From JAJFFW01 sp039197915 (GTDB taxonomy: Bacteria; Pseudomonadota; Alphaproteobacteria; Caulobacterales; Parvularculaceae), in the NCBI GenBank assembly GCA_039197915.1, contig JBCCTV010000177.1, positions 1 to 6,764 of the forward strand: a stretch of DNA of 6,764 bases. The letters are read 5' to 3'. Below, piece by piece: positions 1 through 5,837 of this stretch (positions are counted from its first letter, which is position 1; each line of letters opens with the position of its first letter). A program made the position numbers and the translations under genes. The notes beneath the pieces were generated by a model, which was given only the letters and a program-made list of their open reading frames with translations, made no database searches and was not told the origin of the DNA.

Positions 1-34
1 AATCTCTCCAAGCGCGACGGAAATAAGGAACAAC

Positions 35-1222
35 ATGCCCTGGTCTGACAACTCTAATAATGGCGGCGGTCCGCGCGGCGGCGGCAAGGGACCAAACAAA
101 GGACCGTGGGGGCGCCCATCTGGTCGGCCTAATGGCGGCGGGGGCGGCGGCGGCGCTGAACCGCCGGACCTTGAGGAGCTGATAAAAGCATCGCGGCAAC
201 GGTTTAAACGCGCCTTTCCTTCAGGCGGTCGCGGCGGACGCTCAAATGGCGGCGGCGGCGGTCGGGGACCTGAATTAAACGCGCGCACGGGCGGTTTTCT
301 AGCGGTCGGCCTCTTACTTCTCTGGGGCTTGAGCGGCTTTTATCAAGTGAGCGCCTCGGACCTCGGTGTGGTGACGCGCTTTGGCCAATTCCAAAAAATC
401 ACAACGCCGGGGCTGCATTGGCATATTCCCTCGCCGATTGAGGCCGTCCGCACAGAGACGGTTCTGCAAGTCCGCAACACCTACATTCCCCAAACCCGCG
501 GTCAGCGCGGCCCGCAGGCCGAGGGGCTCATGCTCACCGGTGATAAAAACATTGTCGATGTTGAGATGGTCGTACAGTGGGTCATCAAGCCCGGCGCCGA
601 GGGAGAAGACGAAGACCTCCCAGGCGTTGCGCAATACGTCTTCAATATTGATGGACCTGAAAATCTCGTTCGCACCGTCGGCGAGGCGTCAATCCGTGAG
701 ATTGTCGGTCGCAATACGCTCGATTTTGTTCAAACGACCGGTCGTTCAACGGTCGGCCAGGACACGCGTAAGCTGATGCAGGCGACGCTAGACGCCCAAA
801 AGTCCGGCATCGTCATCACGGAAGTGAACCTTGAAAAAACCGAACCGCCGACGGCTGAAGTGAACGAAGCGTTTCTCGACGTGGAAGCCGCCAAGCAAGA
901 CAAGGAACAGTTCATCAACACCGCGCGCGCCTACGCGAACCAAGTTGTGCCGCAAGCCCGTGGTGAAGCCCAGCGCATCTTAGAAGAGGCTCGTGCTTAC
1001 CAGGCCCGGGTGACCGCGCAAGCGCGTGGTCAGGCTGACCGGTTCAGCCAAATTCTCTCCGAGTATGAAAAAGCGCCGGAAGTTACGCGCCAGCGCATGT
1101 ATCTGGAAACGGTTGAGGATGTTCTAGGCGGCATGAACAAGGTCATTATCGAGGAAAGCGCCGGCGGCGGCGTTGTGCCCTATCTTCCGCTTACTGAGCT
1201 TCAGAAAAAGGGAGGCGAATAA
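35..1222 (+). CDS. hflK: FtsH protease modulator subunit HflK (SPFH/band 7 membrane protein)
   Basis: HflK pairs with HflC in a large inner-membrane complex that surrounds FtsH and modulates its proteolysis of membrane and cytoplasmic substrates. The 395-residue product starts MPWSDN and has a cytoplasmic Gly-rich stretch (about residues 9-77) containing PPDLEELI at 43-50, typical of HflK. One membrane segment follows (about 86-105, GGFLAVGLLLLWGLSGFY), then the SPFH domain beginning ASDLGVVTRFGQF (about 107-290). Next is a helical/coiled-coil region with YANQVVPQARGEAQRILEEA (300-319) and a conserved C-terminal stretch (about 345-390, TRQRMYLETVEDVLG). The family match is very clear. The start is set by ATG 35 with AAGGA at 25-29. 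About ten mostly acidic or Gly/Pro residues at 186-197 look inserted compared with E. coli HflK. The stop overlaps the hflC start by one base, so the two are translationally coupled. Only 34 bases lie upstream in the window, so the promoter cannot be judged. Confidence 0.97.
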   Translation: MPWSDNSNNGGGPRGGGKGPNKGPWGRPSGRPNGGGGGGGAEPPDLEELIKASRQRFKRAFPSGGRGGRSNGGGGGRGPELNARTGGFLAVGLLLLWGLSGFYQVSASDLGVVTRFGQFQKITTPGLHWHIPSPIEAVRTETVLQVRNTYIPQTRGQRGPQAEGLMLTGDKNIVDVEMVVQWVIKPGAEGEDEDLPGVAQYVFNIDGPENLVRTVGEASIREIVGRNTLDFVQTTGRSTVGQDTRKLMQATLDAQKSGIVITEVNLEKTEPPTAEVNEAFLDVEAAKQDKEQFINTARAYANQVVPQARGEAQRILEEARAYQARVTAQARGQADRFSQILSEYEKAPEVTRQRMYLETVEDVLGGMNKVIIEESAGGGVVPYLPLTELQKKGGE

Positions 1223-2097
1223 TGCGCGGCGCTCCTATTCCAATTATCATCGGCGGCATTGTTCTTGTCCTGATCATTATCACAAACGCCACTTTCATCG
1301 TGCCTGAGAGCGAGTCGGCGATCGTGCTTCGCTTTGGTGAGCCGACGAGCGTTTATGACGAGGCGGGCTTGAAGTTTAAAACGCCGATCGTCGAAAGTGT
1401 CGAATATATCGACAAGCGAAACCGGGAGCTCGACCAAGAGCCGATCGAGATTATCGCGAGCAACCAGGAGCGCCTCAACGTGGATGCGTTCGCTCGCTAC
1501 AAGATTGTCAATCCACGCCGCTTCTACGAAACCTTGCGTTCGGAGCGGCAGGGTGAATCACGCCTGACGACCCTGATGAACACGACGGTGCGTGAAGTTC
1601 TGGGCGAGGTCAGCGTTGACGATATCGTCTCCACAAAGCGTGCGGAGCTGATGTTGCGCATTCGGGACCTTTTGGACGAAAGCGCTGATCCCCTCGGTAT
1701 TGAAATCATTGAGGTGAAAATCCGCCGCGCTGACCTTCCGCCGCAAAACAGCGCCGCCGTGTTCCAGCGGATGATCACAGAGCGCAAACAGCTCGCCCAA
1801 CAAATTCGCGCCGAAGGTGACGAGGCTGCGCAACGTATTCGCGCCGAGGCGGACCGTATGGCGACCGAAGAACGGGCGAAAGCGCAGGAAGAGGCTCAGA
1901 AAATTCAAGGTAAAGCTGACGCTGACCGCAACCGCGTTTTCGCCGAGGCTTACGGCGCCAACCCTGAGTTTTTCGCATTTTATCGCTCCCTGCTCGCCTA
2001 TGAGGAAGCCCTGAAAAAAGGCGACACAACGATCCTTCTGTCGCCAGAAAGCGAATTTTTCCGGTACTTCAATAATTTAGAAGGTGATCGCCCATAA
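1222..2097 (+). CDS. hflC: FtsH protease modulator subunit HflC (SPFH/band 7 membrane protein)
   Basis: HflC is the partner of HflK in the FtsH-regulating complex; most of it lies on the periplasmic side of the inner membrane. The 291-residue product has one N-terminal membrane anchor (about residues 6-25), the SPFH domain (about 26-190, with ESAIVLRFGEP at 31-41 and a TTVREVLGEVSVDDIV stretch at 121-136), and a long charged coiled coil (about 185-240, rich in RAE/EEA repeats). The HflC signature ANPEFFAFYRSLLAYEEAL is at 246-264. It is somewhat shorter than E. coli HflC (about 334 aa), and I see no break or missing domain. The ATG overlaps the hflK stop (TAATG), and GGAGG at 1211-1215 gives a strong ribosome binding site 6 bases upstream. 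Both facts support the start and co-expression with hflK. Confidence 0.97.
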   Translation: MRGAPIPIIIGGIVLVLIIITNATFIVPESESAIVLRFGEPTSVYDEAGLKFKTPIVESVEYIDKRNRELDQEPIEIIASNQERLNVDAFARYKIVNPRRFYETLRSERQGESRLTTLMNTTVREVLGEVSVDDIVSTKRAELMLRIRDLLDESADPLGIEIIEVKIRRADLPPQNSAAVFQRMITERKQLAQQIRAEGDEAAQRIRAEADRMATEERAKAQEEAQKIQGKADADRNRVFAEAYGANPEFFAFYRSLLAYEEALKKGDTTILLSPESEFFRYFNNLEGDRP

Positions 2098-2102
2098 TCT
2101 CC

Positions 2103-2118
2103 TTGCCGGGGCTGGCAA
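2103..2118 (+). other. Weak hairpin just after hflC
   Basis: TTGCC (2103-2107) can pair with GGCAA (2114-2118) around a 6-base loop, five bases after the hflC stop. No proper U-run follows (the next bases are TATTCTAGATTT), so this is at best a weak attenuator or an mRNA 3'-end structure, and could be chance. Read-through from hflC into the protease gene seems possible. Confidence 0.25.
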
Positions 2119-2148
2119 TATTCTAGATTTGCGCAGGTTGGTAATTGC

Positions 2149-2180
2149 GCTAACGTTAGCACTTGAAAACGGTAGTTAGC
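2149..2180. promoter_or_regulatory. Possible operator: perfect palindrome plus a third half-site upstream of the Do protease
   Basis: GCTAACGTTAGC at 2149-2160 is a perfect 12-bp palindrome. Its half-site GTTAGC recurs in the same orientation at 2175-2180, exactly 20 bases (about two helical turns) from the GTTAGC of the palindrome. The sequence TTGCGC also occurs twice just upstream (2129-2134 and 2145-2150), the second copy running into the palindrome. The position, 14-45 bases before the protease ATG, suits a repressor or activator site, or a site overlapping a promoter. I cannot name the regulator and see no strong sigma70 or ECF promoter motif here. The structure is seen; the function is inferred. 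Confidence 0.4.
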
Positions 2181-2193
2181 GGGCGAGGCGATA

Positions 2194-3567
2194 ATGGGGA
2201 TTTCACGCGGGTTCAAGGCAGCCTCAATAGGGTTGGCGGCGGCGTTTTTAAGCGTTTCCGTCTCGCCGGACGTAAACGCGGCGCGGGGCGCGCCCGATAG
2301 TTTCGCCGATATTGCCGAGCGTTTAACGCCGGCGGTGGTGAACATCTCCTCCGCCCAGCGGGTCAGCGGATCAAACCCATCGGCCTTTCAGCGCAAGCTT
2401 GGCCGGCGCGCGGTCTCCCTCGGGTCCGGTTTCGTTATTGATCCCGCAGGCATCGTCGTCACCAATAATCACGTGATCGACAACGCGGACGATATAACGG
2501 TCACATTGAACGATGGCCGCGAGTTCAAAGCGGTTTTGAAAGGCCGCGACCGGGAAACCGACCTCGCTGTTTTACAGCTTGAAACCGGCGGTGTCCGCTT
2601 GCCAGCCGTGCAATTCGGCAACTCCAACAAAGCGCGCGTGGGCGACTGGGTCATTGCCGTGGGCAACCCCTTCGGTCTTGGCGGCTCGGTGACCGTCGGG
2701 ATCATTTCAGCGCGCAATAGAAATATCGATGCGGGCGATTTTGACGACTTCATCCAAACCGACGCGGCGATCAACCGGGGCAATTCCGGCTGTCCTTTGT
2801 TTGACGTTTCCGGTCGGGTGATCGGCGTTAATACGGCTATTTATTCCCAATCGGGGGGATCGGTCGGCGTCGGTTTTGCGGTGCCCTCCGATTTGGCGTC
2901 GCTTGTCGTTCGCCAATTGCTGGAATATGGCGAGACGCGGCGGGGTTGGCTCGGCGTTTCAATTGACGACGTGAACGCGACAACGGCCCGTGAAGCAGGG
3001 CTTGATCGGCCACGCGGCGCGATTGTTTCCGTTGTGCGCCCGAATAGCCCGGCGCTTGCGGCAGGCGTCCAGCCCAAGGATATTATTCTTTCGTTTAACC
3101 GCAGACCGGTAACCGTTGTGCGTGACTTGACCCGAGCCGTCTCCGAAACGCCCATCGGCTCCACAGTCCCCATGGAAGTGCTGCGCGAAGGTCGTCGGAT
3201 TACACTGCAAGTGCGTGTCGACCGTCGTGAAACGCAAATGCTCGCCTCTGCGCCCTCAAATGTTTTGCCGGCGGGCGCAGCAAGCGGGTCGGGTGTGACC
3301 TTGCAGAAACCAACGCCAGAAGTGCAGGCGGCCTTTGGCCTACCCGAAAGCGTTGACGGCGTTGTAGTGACGGCGGTAGATCCATCCAGCCCAGCAGCGC
3401 TCGTTCTGCAGCGGGGCGACGTTATTTTAGAAATTGGTTGGGAGCGTATGAACACGCCGGCCGCGGCGATTGAAAAGCTCTCAAAGCTCCGTAACCTGAA
3501 TAGTGGACCAGTACATATTTATGTGCAGCGTGGCGATATTCAGTTCTTTGAACAATTACGGCCCTAA
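2194..3567 (+). CDS. degP: Do family (DegP/DegQ-type) periplasmic serine protease with two PDZ domains
   Basis: This is an HtrA/Do protease that degrades or holds misfolded envelope proteins in the periplasm. The 457-residue product has a Sec signal peptide (residues 1-29, likely cut after VNA at 27-29). A trypsin-like domain (about 35-245) carries the triad His93 (TNNHVI), Asp123 (RETDLAVLQ) and Ser198 (NRGNSGCPL). PDZ1 starts at GWLGV (251-255, to about 345) and PDZ2 covers about 365-452. The LA-loop region (about 55-74) is short, more like DegQ than E. coli DegP, so the symbol is provisional. The odd feature is Cys200 (TGT, 2791-2793), where the family almost always has the second Gly of GNSGG; it is the only cysteine in the protein. 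The start is ATG 2194 with GAGG at 2185-2188, followed directly by the signal peptide. It lies 96 bases after hflC with the same orientation, so co-transcription is possible, although the spacer holds its own putative operator. A terminator follows at 3801-3836. Confidence 0.95.
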   Translation: MGISRGFKAASIGLAAAFLSVSVSPDVNAARGAPDSFADIAERLTPAVVNISSAQRVSGSNPSAFQRKLGRRAVSLGSGFVIDPAGIVVTNNHVIDNADDITVTLNDGREFKAVLKGRDRETDLAVLQLETGGVRLPAVQFGNSNKARVGDWVIAVGNPFGLGGSVTVGIISARNRNIDAGDFDDFIQTDAAINRGNSGCPLFDVSGRVIGVNTAIYSQSGGSVGVGFAVPSDLASLVVRQLLEYGETRRGWLGVSIDDVNATTAREAGLDRPRGAIVSVVRPNSPALAAGVQPKDIILSFNRRPVTVVRDLTRAVSETPIGSTVPMEVLREGRRITLQVRVDRRETQMLASAPSNVLPAGAASGSGVTLQKPTPEVQAAFGLPESVDGVVVTAVDPSSPAALVLQRGDVILEIGWERMNTPAAAIEKLSKLRNLNSGPVHIYVQRGDIQFFEQLRP

Positions 3568-3616
3568 CAGAGTGGTGGGCGTCCGGTGCGATCGCTACGG
3601 AGCGCCGCAGGTTTAC

Positions 3617-3730
3617 TTAGCCTCGTGCTTCGCGGAGCATCTGGACGAAGCGCAGATCAGGGCTGCTCAGTAGCTGTAGCGCGGCTTGAAGACCCTGGCC
3701 TTTGCGTTTAATCCGCGGCGCGGCGCGCAT
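3617..3730 (-). CDS. Doubtful small ORF (37 aa) downstream of serB
   Basis: The minus-strand frame reads from ATG (3730-3728) to TAA (3619-3617). The 37-residue peptide is basic at its N-terminus (MRAAPRIKRKGQ) and then has two helix-like stretches (LQAALQLL and LRFVQMLREARG). The amino-acid pattern looks protein-like. Against it: no ribosome binding site is visible, it is very short, and I recognise no family. It could be a genuine small protein, the tail of a decayed gene, or chance. It sits 179 bases past the serB stop on the same strand. Confidence 0.2.
   Translation of the reverse strand: MRAAPRIKRKGQGLQAALQLLSSPDLRFVQMLREARG
3625..3653. other. Stem-loop with an 8-bp stem
   Basis: GTGCTTCG (3625-3632) pairs with CGAAGCGC (3646-3653), one pair being G-U on the + strand RNA, around a 13-base loop. 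No T-run follows, so it is not an intrinsic terminator by itself. It could protect the 3' end of the protease mRNA or be a chance structure. On the other strand the same bases lie within the doubtful small ORF. Confidence 0.3.
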
Positions 3731-3750
3731 GTCTGGCCGCAAAGCGCTTT
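3730..3750. repeat. Imperfect direct repeat, copy 1
   Basis: This copy is TGTCTGGCCG, then C, AAAG, C, GCTTT. It matches 3795-3815 at 19 of 21 positions, the differences being C/G at positions 11 and 16. It contains the perfect palindrome AAAGCGCTTT (3741-3750). The copies are 65 bases apart, which is not a multiple of three, so they would be read in different frames and the similarity is not a protein repeat. Confidence 0.65.
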
Positions 3751-3794
3751 TGGCTTGTTATTTGGTCGCGTTTTATTTGGCCGAAACCATCATC

Positions 3795-3815
3795 TGTCTG
3801 GCCGGAAAGGGCTTT
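3795..3815. repeat. Imperfect direct repeat, copy 2 (within the terminator region)
   Basis: This copy is TGTCTGGCCG, then G, AAAG, G, GCTTT, and pairs with the copy at 3730-3750. With its right flank it forms an inverted repeat: GGCC (3800-3803) and AAAG (3806-3809) against CTTT (3812-3815) and GGCC (3816-3819). A shorter related segment, TTTGGCCGAAA, lies between the copies at 3776-3786. The block resembles a small dyad element that was locally duplicated. Confidence 0.6.
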
Positions 3816-3836
3816 GGCCCAGCATCGGCTTTTTTT
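3801..3836 (+). terminator. Rho-independent terminator for the Do protease transcript
   Basis: An outer stem, GCCG (3801-3804) with CGGC (3826-3829), abuts seven Ts (3830-3836, then C and TTT). Inside it, GGGC (3809-3812) pairs with GCCC (3817-3820) around TTTG. It lies about 230 bases after the protease stop, on the correct strand. The short stems and internal bulges make it moderate rather than strong. On the opposite strand no U-run follows the structure, so it should not serve serB. Confidence 0.55.
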
Positions 3837-3908
3837 CTTTATGGGCGCATCAACCGCTCACGGACTGCATGCATCCGGCTGACCAGCATTGGGTCGAGCG
3901 CTGAGCAA

Positions 3909-4877
3909 TTATTCGTCGACAAACTCATCAGCGCTAATTCCCTGTAGGAATAAGAGCGCCGTCAGGTCGCCATGGGAAATGCTCGCGGACGCGGCTTCCG
4001 CAACGGAGGGCTTGGCGTGAAAAGCAACGCCTAGTCCCGCGGCTTTAATCATGGCGAGGTCGTTTGCGCCGTCGCCAACGGCAAGCGTCTCTGAAAGCGA
4101 AATATTTTCCGCATTTGCAAAAGACGTTAACGAGGCTTCTTTTGCGGCGCGGCCTAAGATTGGTTCCAAAACGTCGCCGGTGAGACGCCCGTCGCCAACG
4201 ATAAGCTGATTTGCTCGGTGGACGGAGAACCCAAGAGCGCCAGCGACACGCTCGGTAAAAAATGTAAACCCGCCAGAAACGAGCGCGGTAAACGCCCCCA
4301 AAGATGACATCGTGCGTATGAGCGTTTTCCCACCCGGCGTAAAAGTGATGCGATCGCGGAACGCCGCCCCTAGCGTTTCCTCCGATAAGCCTTTCAGCAT
4401 GCGGACGCGTTCTTTCAGGGCGACCTCAAAATCAAGCTCGCCCCGCATGGCCCGCTCGGTGATCCCCACAACTTTTTCACGCACGCCGGCGTAGTCCGCG
4501 AGCTCATCAATACATTCCTGCTCGATCATCGTGGAGTCCATATCGGCGATAAGGAGTTTTTTGCGCCGGTTAGCGGCCTCGATCAGACAGATGTCGACGG
4601 GACGATCATTGAGAATCTGGCCTGCGATTTCTGTCACAGTCAGCGCGTTCGCGAACAAAACATCGGGGCCATCTGCGGGCGCACTAACAGAACCGGCCGA
4701 GAGCGCATTGACCGGCGCGGCCGACACTGCGATGTCATAGGCGACACCGGGCTGCAGGGTGCGAGGCGCGTCCGCTAAATATCCCGCGTCAATGATTGCA
4801 TTTTGGATCGCGACTGCATCAGCATCGGTAAGCGCCGGTTCTGTTGGCTTGCAGATTAAAATTAAGACGTGTTGCAT
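3909..4877 (-). CDS. serB: Phosphoserine phosphatase SerB
   Basis: SerB hydrolyses O-phospho-L-serine to serine and phosphate, the last step of serine biosynthesis, in the cytoplasm. The 322-residue product begins MQHVLILICKP, with an N-terminal region of about 100 residues of the variable type seen in proteobacterial SerB. The HAD phosphatase domain follows. Motif I is DMDSTMIEQE (112-121; nucleophile Asp112, acid/base Asp114). The cap region includes ERAMRGELDFEVALKERV (141-158). Motif II is SGGF (201-204), a Lys at 246 fits motif III, and motif IV is GDGANDLAM (268-276; Asp269 and Asp273 bind Mg). All key residues are present. The frame stays open upstream to 4994, but that extension lies inside miaA and is not family-like. 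The chosen ATG at 4877 has GGAG at 4883-4880, only two bases away. The gene is divergent from miaA and convergent with the Do protease. Confidence 0.96.
   Translation of the reverse strand: MQHVLILICKPTEPALTDADAVAIQNAIIDAGYLADAPRTLQPGVAYDIAVSAAPVNALSAGSVSAPADGPDVLFANALTVTEIAGQILNDRPVDICLIEAANRRKKLLIADMDSTMIEQECIDELADYAGVREKVVGITERAMRGELDFEVALKERVRMLKGLSEETLGAAFRDRITFTPGGKTLIRTMSSLGAFTALVSGGFTFFTERVAGALGFSVHRANQLIVGDGRLTGDVLEPILGRAAKEASLTSFANAENISLSETLAVGDGANDLAMIKAAGLGVAFHAKPSVAEAASASISHGDLTALLFLQGISADEFVDE
4857..4862 (+). promoter_or_regulatory. Possible -10 element for miaA inside the serB 5' coding end
   Basis: TAAAAT (5 of 6 to TATAAT) lies in an AT-rich stretch (4855-4865) and would place a start site near 4869, about 16 bases before the miaA ATG. 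No good -35 hexamer is found 15-18 bases upstream. On the other strand the same bases encode the LILI of the SerB N-terminus, so the AT-richness may be purely coding. This is a guess driven by the lack of any non-coding room for a promoter. Confidence 0.2.
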
Positions 4878-4884
4878 TTCTCCG
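4878..4884. promoter_or_regulatory. Seven-base divergent junction between serB and miaA, with the serB ribosome binding site
   Basis: The whole gap between the serB ATG (4877, minus strand) and the miaA ATG (4885, plus strand) is TTCTCCG. On the minus strand it supplies GGAG (4883-4880), two bases before the serB start. On the plus strand it holds no Shine-Dalgarno sequence for miaA. Any promoter for either gene must overlap the other gene's coding sequence. Confidence 0.8.
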
Positions 4885-5796
4885 ATGTCTGACGACCCTT
4901 CTTTACACCCCATTCTTATCGCAGGGCCCACGGCGGCGGGCAAGTCCGCCTTGGCGCTCCAACTTGCAGAAAAAGCCGGCGGAGAAATCATCAACGCCGA
5001 TGCAATTCAGGTCTATGCGGATTTGAGCATTTTAAGCGCTCGACCCAACGCCGTTGCGACGGCGGCGACGGCCCACCATTTGTTCGGCCACGTCGACGGC
5101 GGCGTTCGGTATTCGGCCGGCCAATGGGCGCGCGACGCTGAAAGAGTCCTGGCCGAGATTGCCTCCCGGCGGTCCCGTCCGATCATTGTCGGCGGCACAG
5201 GGCTTTACTTCAAGGCGCTCGTTGACGGTCTCTCGCCCATGCCGGATGTGCCGCAGCAGATCATTTCTGATGCAACAGCGCGCCACCAACGCCTTGGGGC
5301 GGAGGAATTCCGTAAAGAAACGATAGGGCTTGATCGCGCAGCCGAGAAACTTCCCCCCGGCGACACCCAGCGTTTAATCCGCACTTGGTCAGTATACCAT
5401 GCGACGGGCGAGCCTTTATCCGCCTTCCAGGCAGCGCCGCGCCGGCCGGTCTTGAATGGCCCTTATACGAAAATGGTCGTTGAACCTGAAAGGACCGGTC
5501 TCTACGCCCGGTGTGATGATCGGTTTCGCTCGATGGTGGATGCAGGCGCCATTGATGAGGTTCGGACTTTGCTAGCCCGTGGTCTCGATGCTGGATTGCC
5601 GGTCATGAAAACGCTTGGCGTTCCGGAGCTTTCTTCATTTCTCATGGGAGACAGGACGTTGGACGATGCGATTTCCCTGGCGCAGCGAAACACGAGGCGT
5701 TTTGCCAAGCGTCAATTGACGTGGTTTCGCGGCCAATGTGCAGGGTGGCGTCGGGTTGCAAGCTTCGATGAAGCGCTCTCGATAGTCGACGTTTAA
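4885..5796 (+). CDS. miaA: tRNA dimethylallyltransferase MiaA
   Basis: MiaA transfers a dimethylallyl group to N6 of adenosine 37 in tRNAs that read codons beginning with U, giving i6A37 and improving decoding. The 303-residue product has the P-loop GPTAAGKS (14-21), the active-site segment INADAIQVY (36-44, catalytic Asp39), SAxxW (78-81), GGTGLYFKAL (103-112), the swivel region LIRTWSVYHATGEPLS (164-179), and the conserved C-terminal FAKRQLTWFRGQ (273-284). Length and motif order fit the family. Two oddities: Ala40 replaces the usual Ser of the DS(M/A)xxY motif, and TLGVPEL (243-249) replaces the more usual GV/GYR(E/Q). The frame is open back to TTG 4759, but those 42 residues lie inside serB. 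ATG 4885 gives the normal MiaA N-terminus, although no ribosome binding site precedes it, so a leaderless or weakly initiated mRNA is possible. Confidence 0.95.
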   Translation: MSDDPSLHPILIAGPTAAGKSALALQLAEKAGGEIINADAIQVYADLSILSARPNAVATAATAHHLFGHVDGGVRYSAGQWARDAERVLAEIASRRSRPIIVGGTGLYFKALVDGLSPMPDVPQQIISDATARHQRLGAEEFRKETIGLDRAAEKLPPGDTQRLIRTWSVYHATGEPLSAFQAAPRRPVLNGPYTKMVVEPERTGLYARCDDRFRSMVDAGAIDEVRTLLARGLDAGLPVMKTLGVPELSSFLMGDRTLDDAISLAQRNTRRFAKRQLTWFRGQCAGWRRVASFDEALSIVDV

Positions 5797-5837
5797 GGGT
5801 ATGCGAAGGCCTGAGCGCAAACGTAAAGGCCGAACTA

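Larger units (their letters stand above)
3568..3908. other. 341-base convergent intergenic region without a convincing gene
   Basis: This stretch lies between the 3' ends of the Do protease (+) and serB (-). It contains a stem-loop (3625-3653), a 21-bp imperfect direct repeat (3730-3750 and 3795-3815) and a + strand terminator (3801-3836). Two overlapping + strand frames starting at TTG 3686 and TTG 3702 have no ribosome binding site, run through the terminator, and the second enters the serB 3' end; I do not call them genes. One 37-codon minus-strand ORF is listed separately as doubtful. I see no tRNA and no insertion-sequence ends. Confidence 0.7.

Noticed and set aside
61..270. GGC-rich stretches in the hflK 5' end as a tandem DNA repeat
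   Set aside because: They encode the Gly-rich N-terminus typical of alphaproteobacterial HflK; no regular DNA unit is present.
2841..3455. Minus-strand ORF of 204 aa opposite the Do protease PDZ region
   Set aside because: An antisense shadow rich in Ser, Thr, Pro and Arg, as expected from the GC-skewed complement; no domain is recognisable.
3588..3595. GCGATCGC palindrome (also at 4350-4357)
   Set aside because: An 8-bp palindrome seen only twice, once inside serB; too little to argue for a dispersed element.
3686..3947. Two overlapping + strand ORFs (72 and 81 aa), the second with a hydrophobic stretch that could pass for a small membrane protein (from ATG 3729)
   Set aside because: TTG starts or an ATG without a ribosome binding site, passage through the terminator T-run (read as FF), overlap with the serB 3' end, and the DNA repeat inside is out of phase.
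4759..4884. Upstream extension of miaA by 42 residues to TTG 4759
   Set aside because: It lies wholly inside serB on the other strand; MiaA proteins start shortly before the P-loop, as ATG 4885 gives.
4878..4994. Upstream extension of serB (minus strand) by 39 residues to 4994
   Set aside because: The extension overlaps the miaA P-loop coding region, does not look like a SerB N-terminus, and MQHVLILICKP with a nearby GGAG is the natural start.
5808..5831. GGCCT (5808-5812) and AGGCC (5827-5831) as a terminator after miaA
   Set aside because: A 5-bp stem with a 14-base loop and no following T-run is too weak to call.
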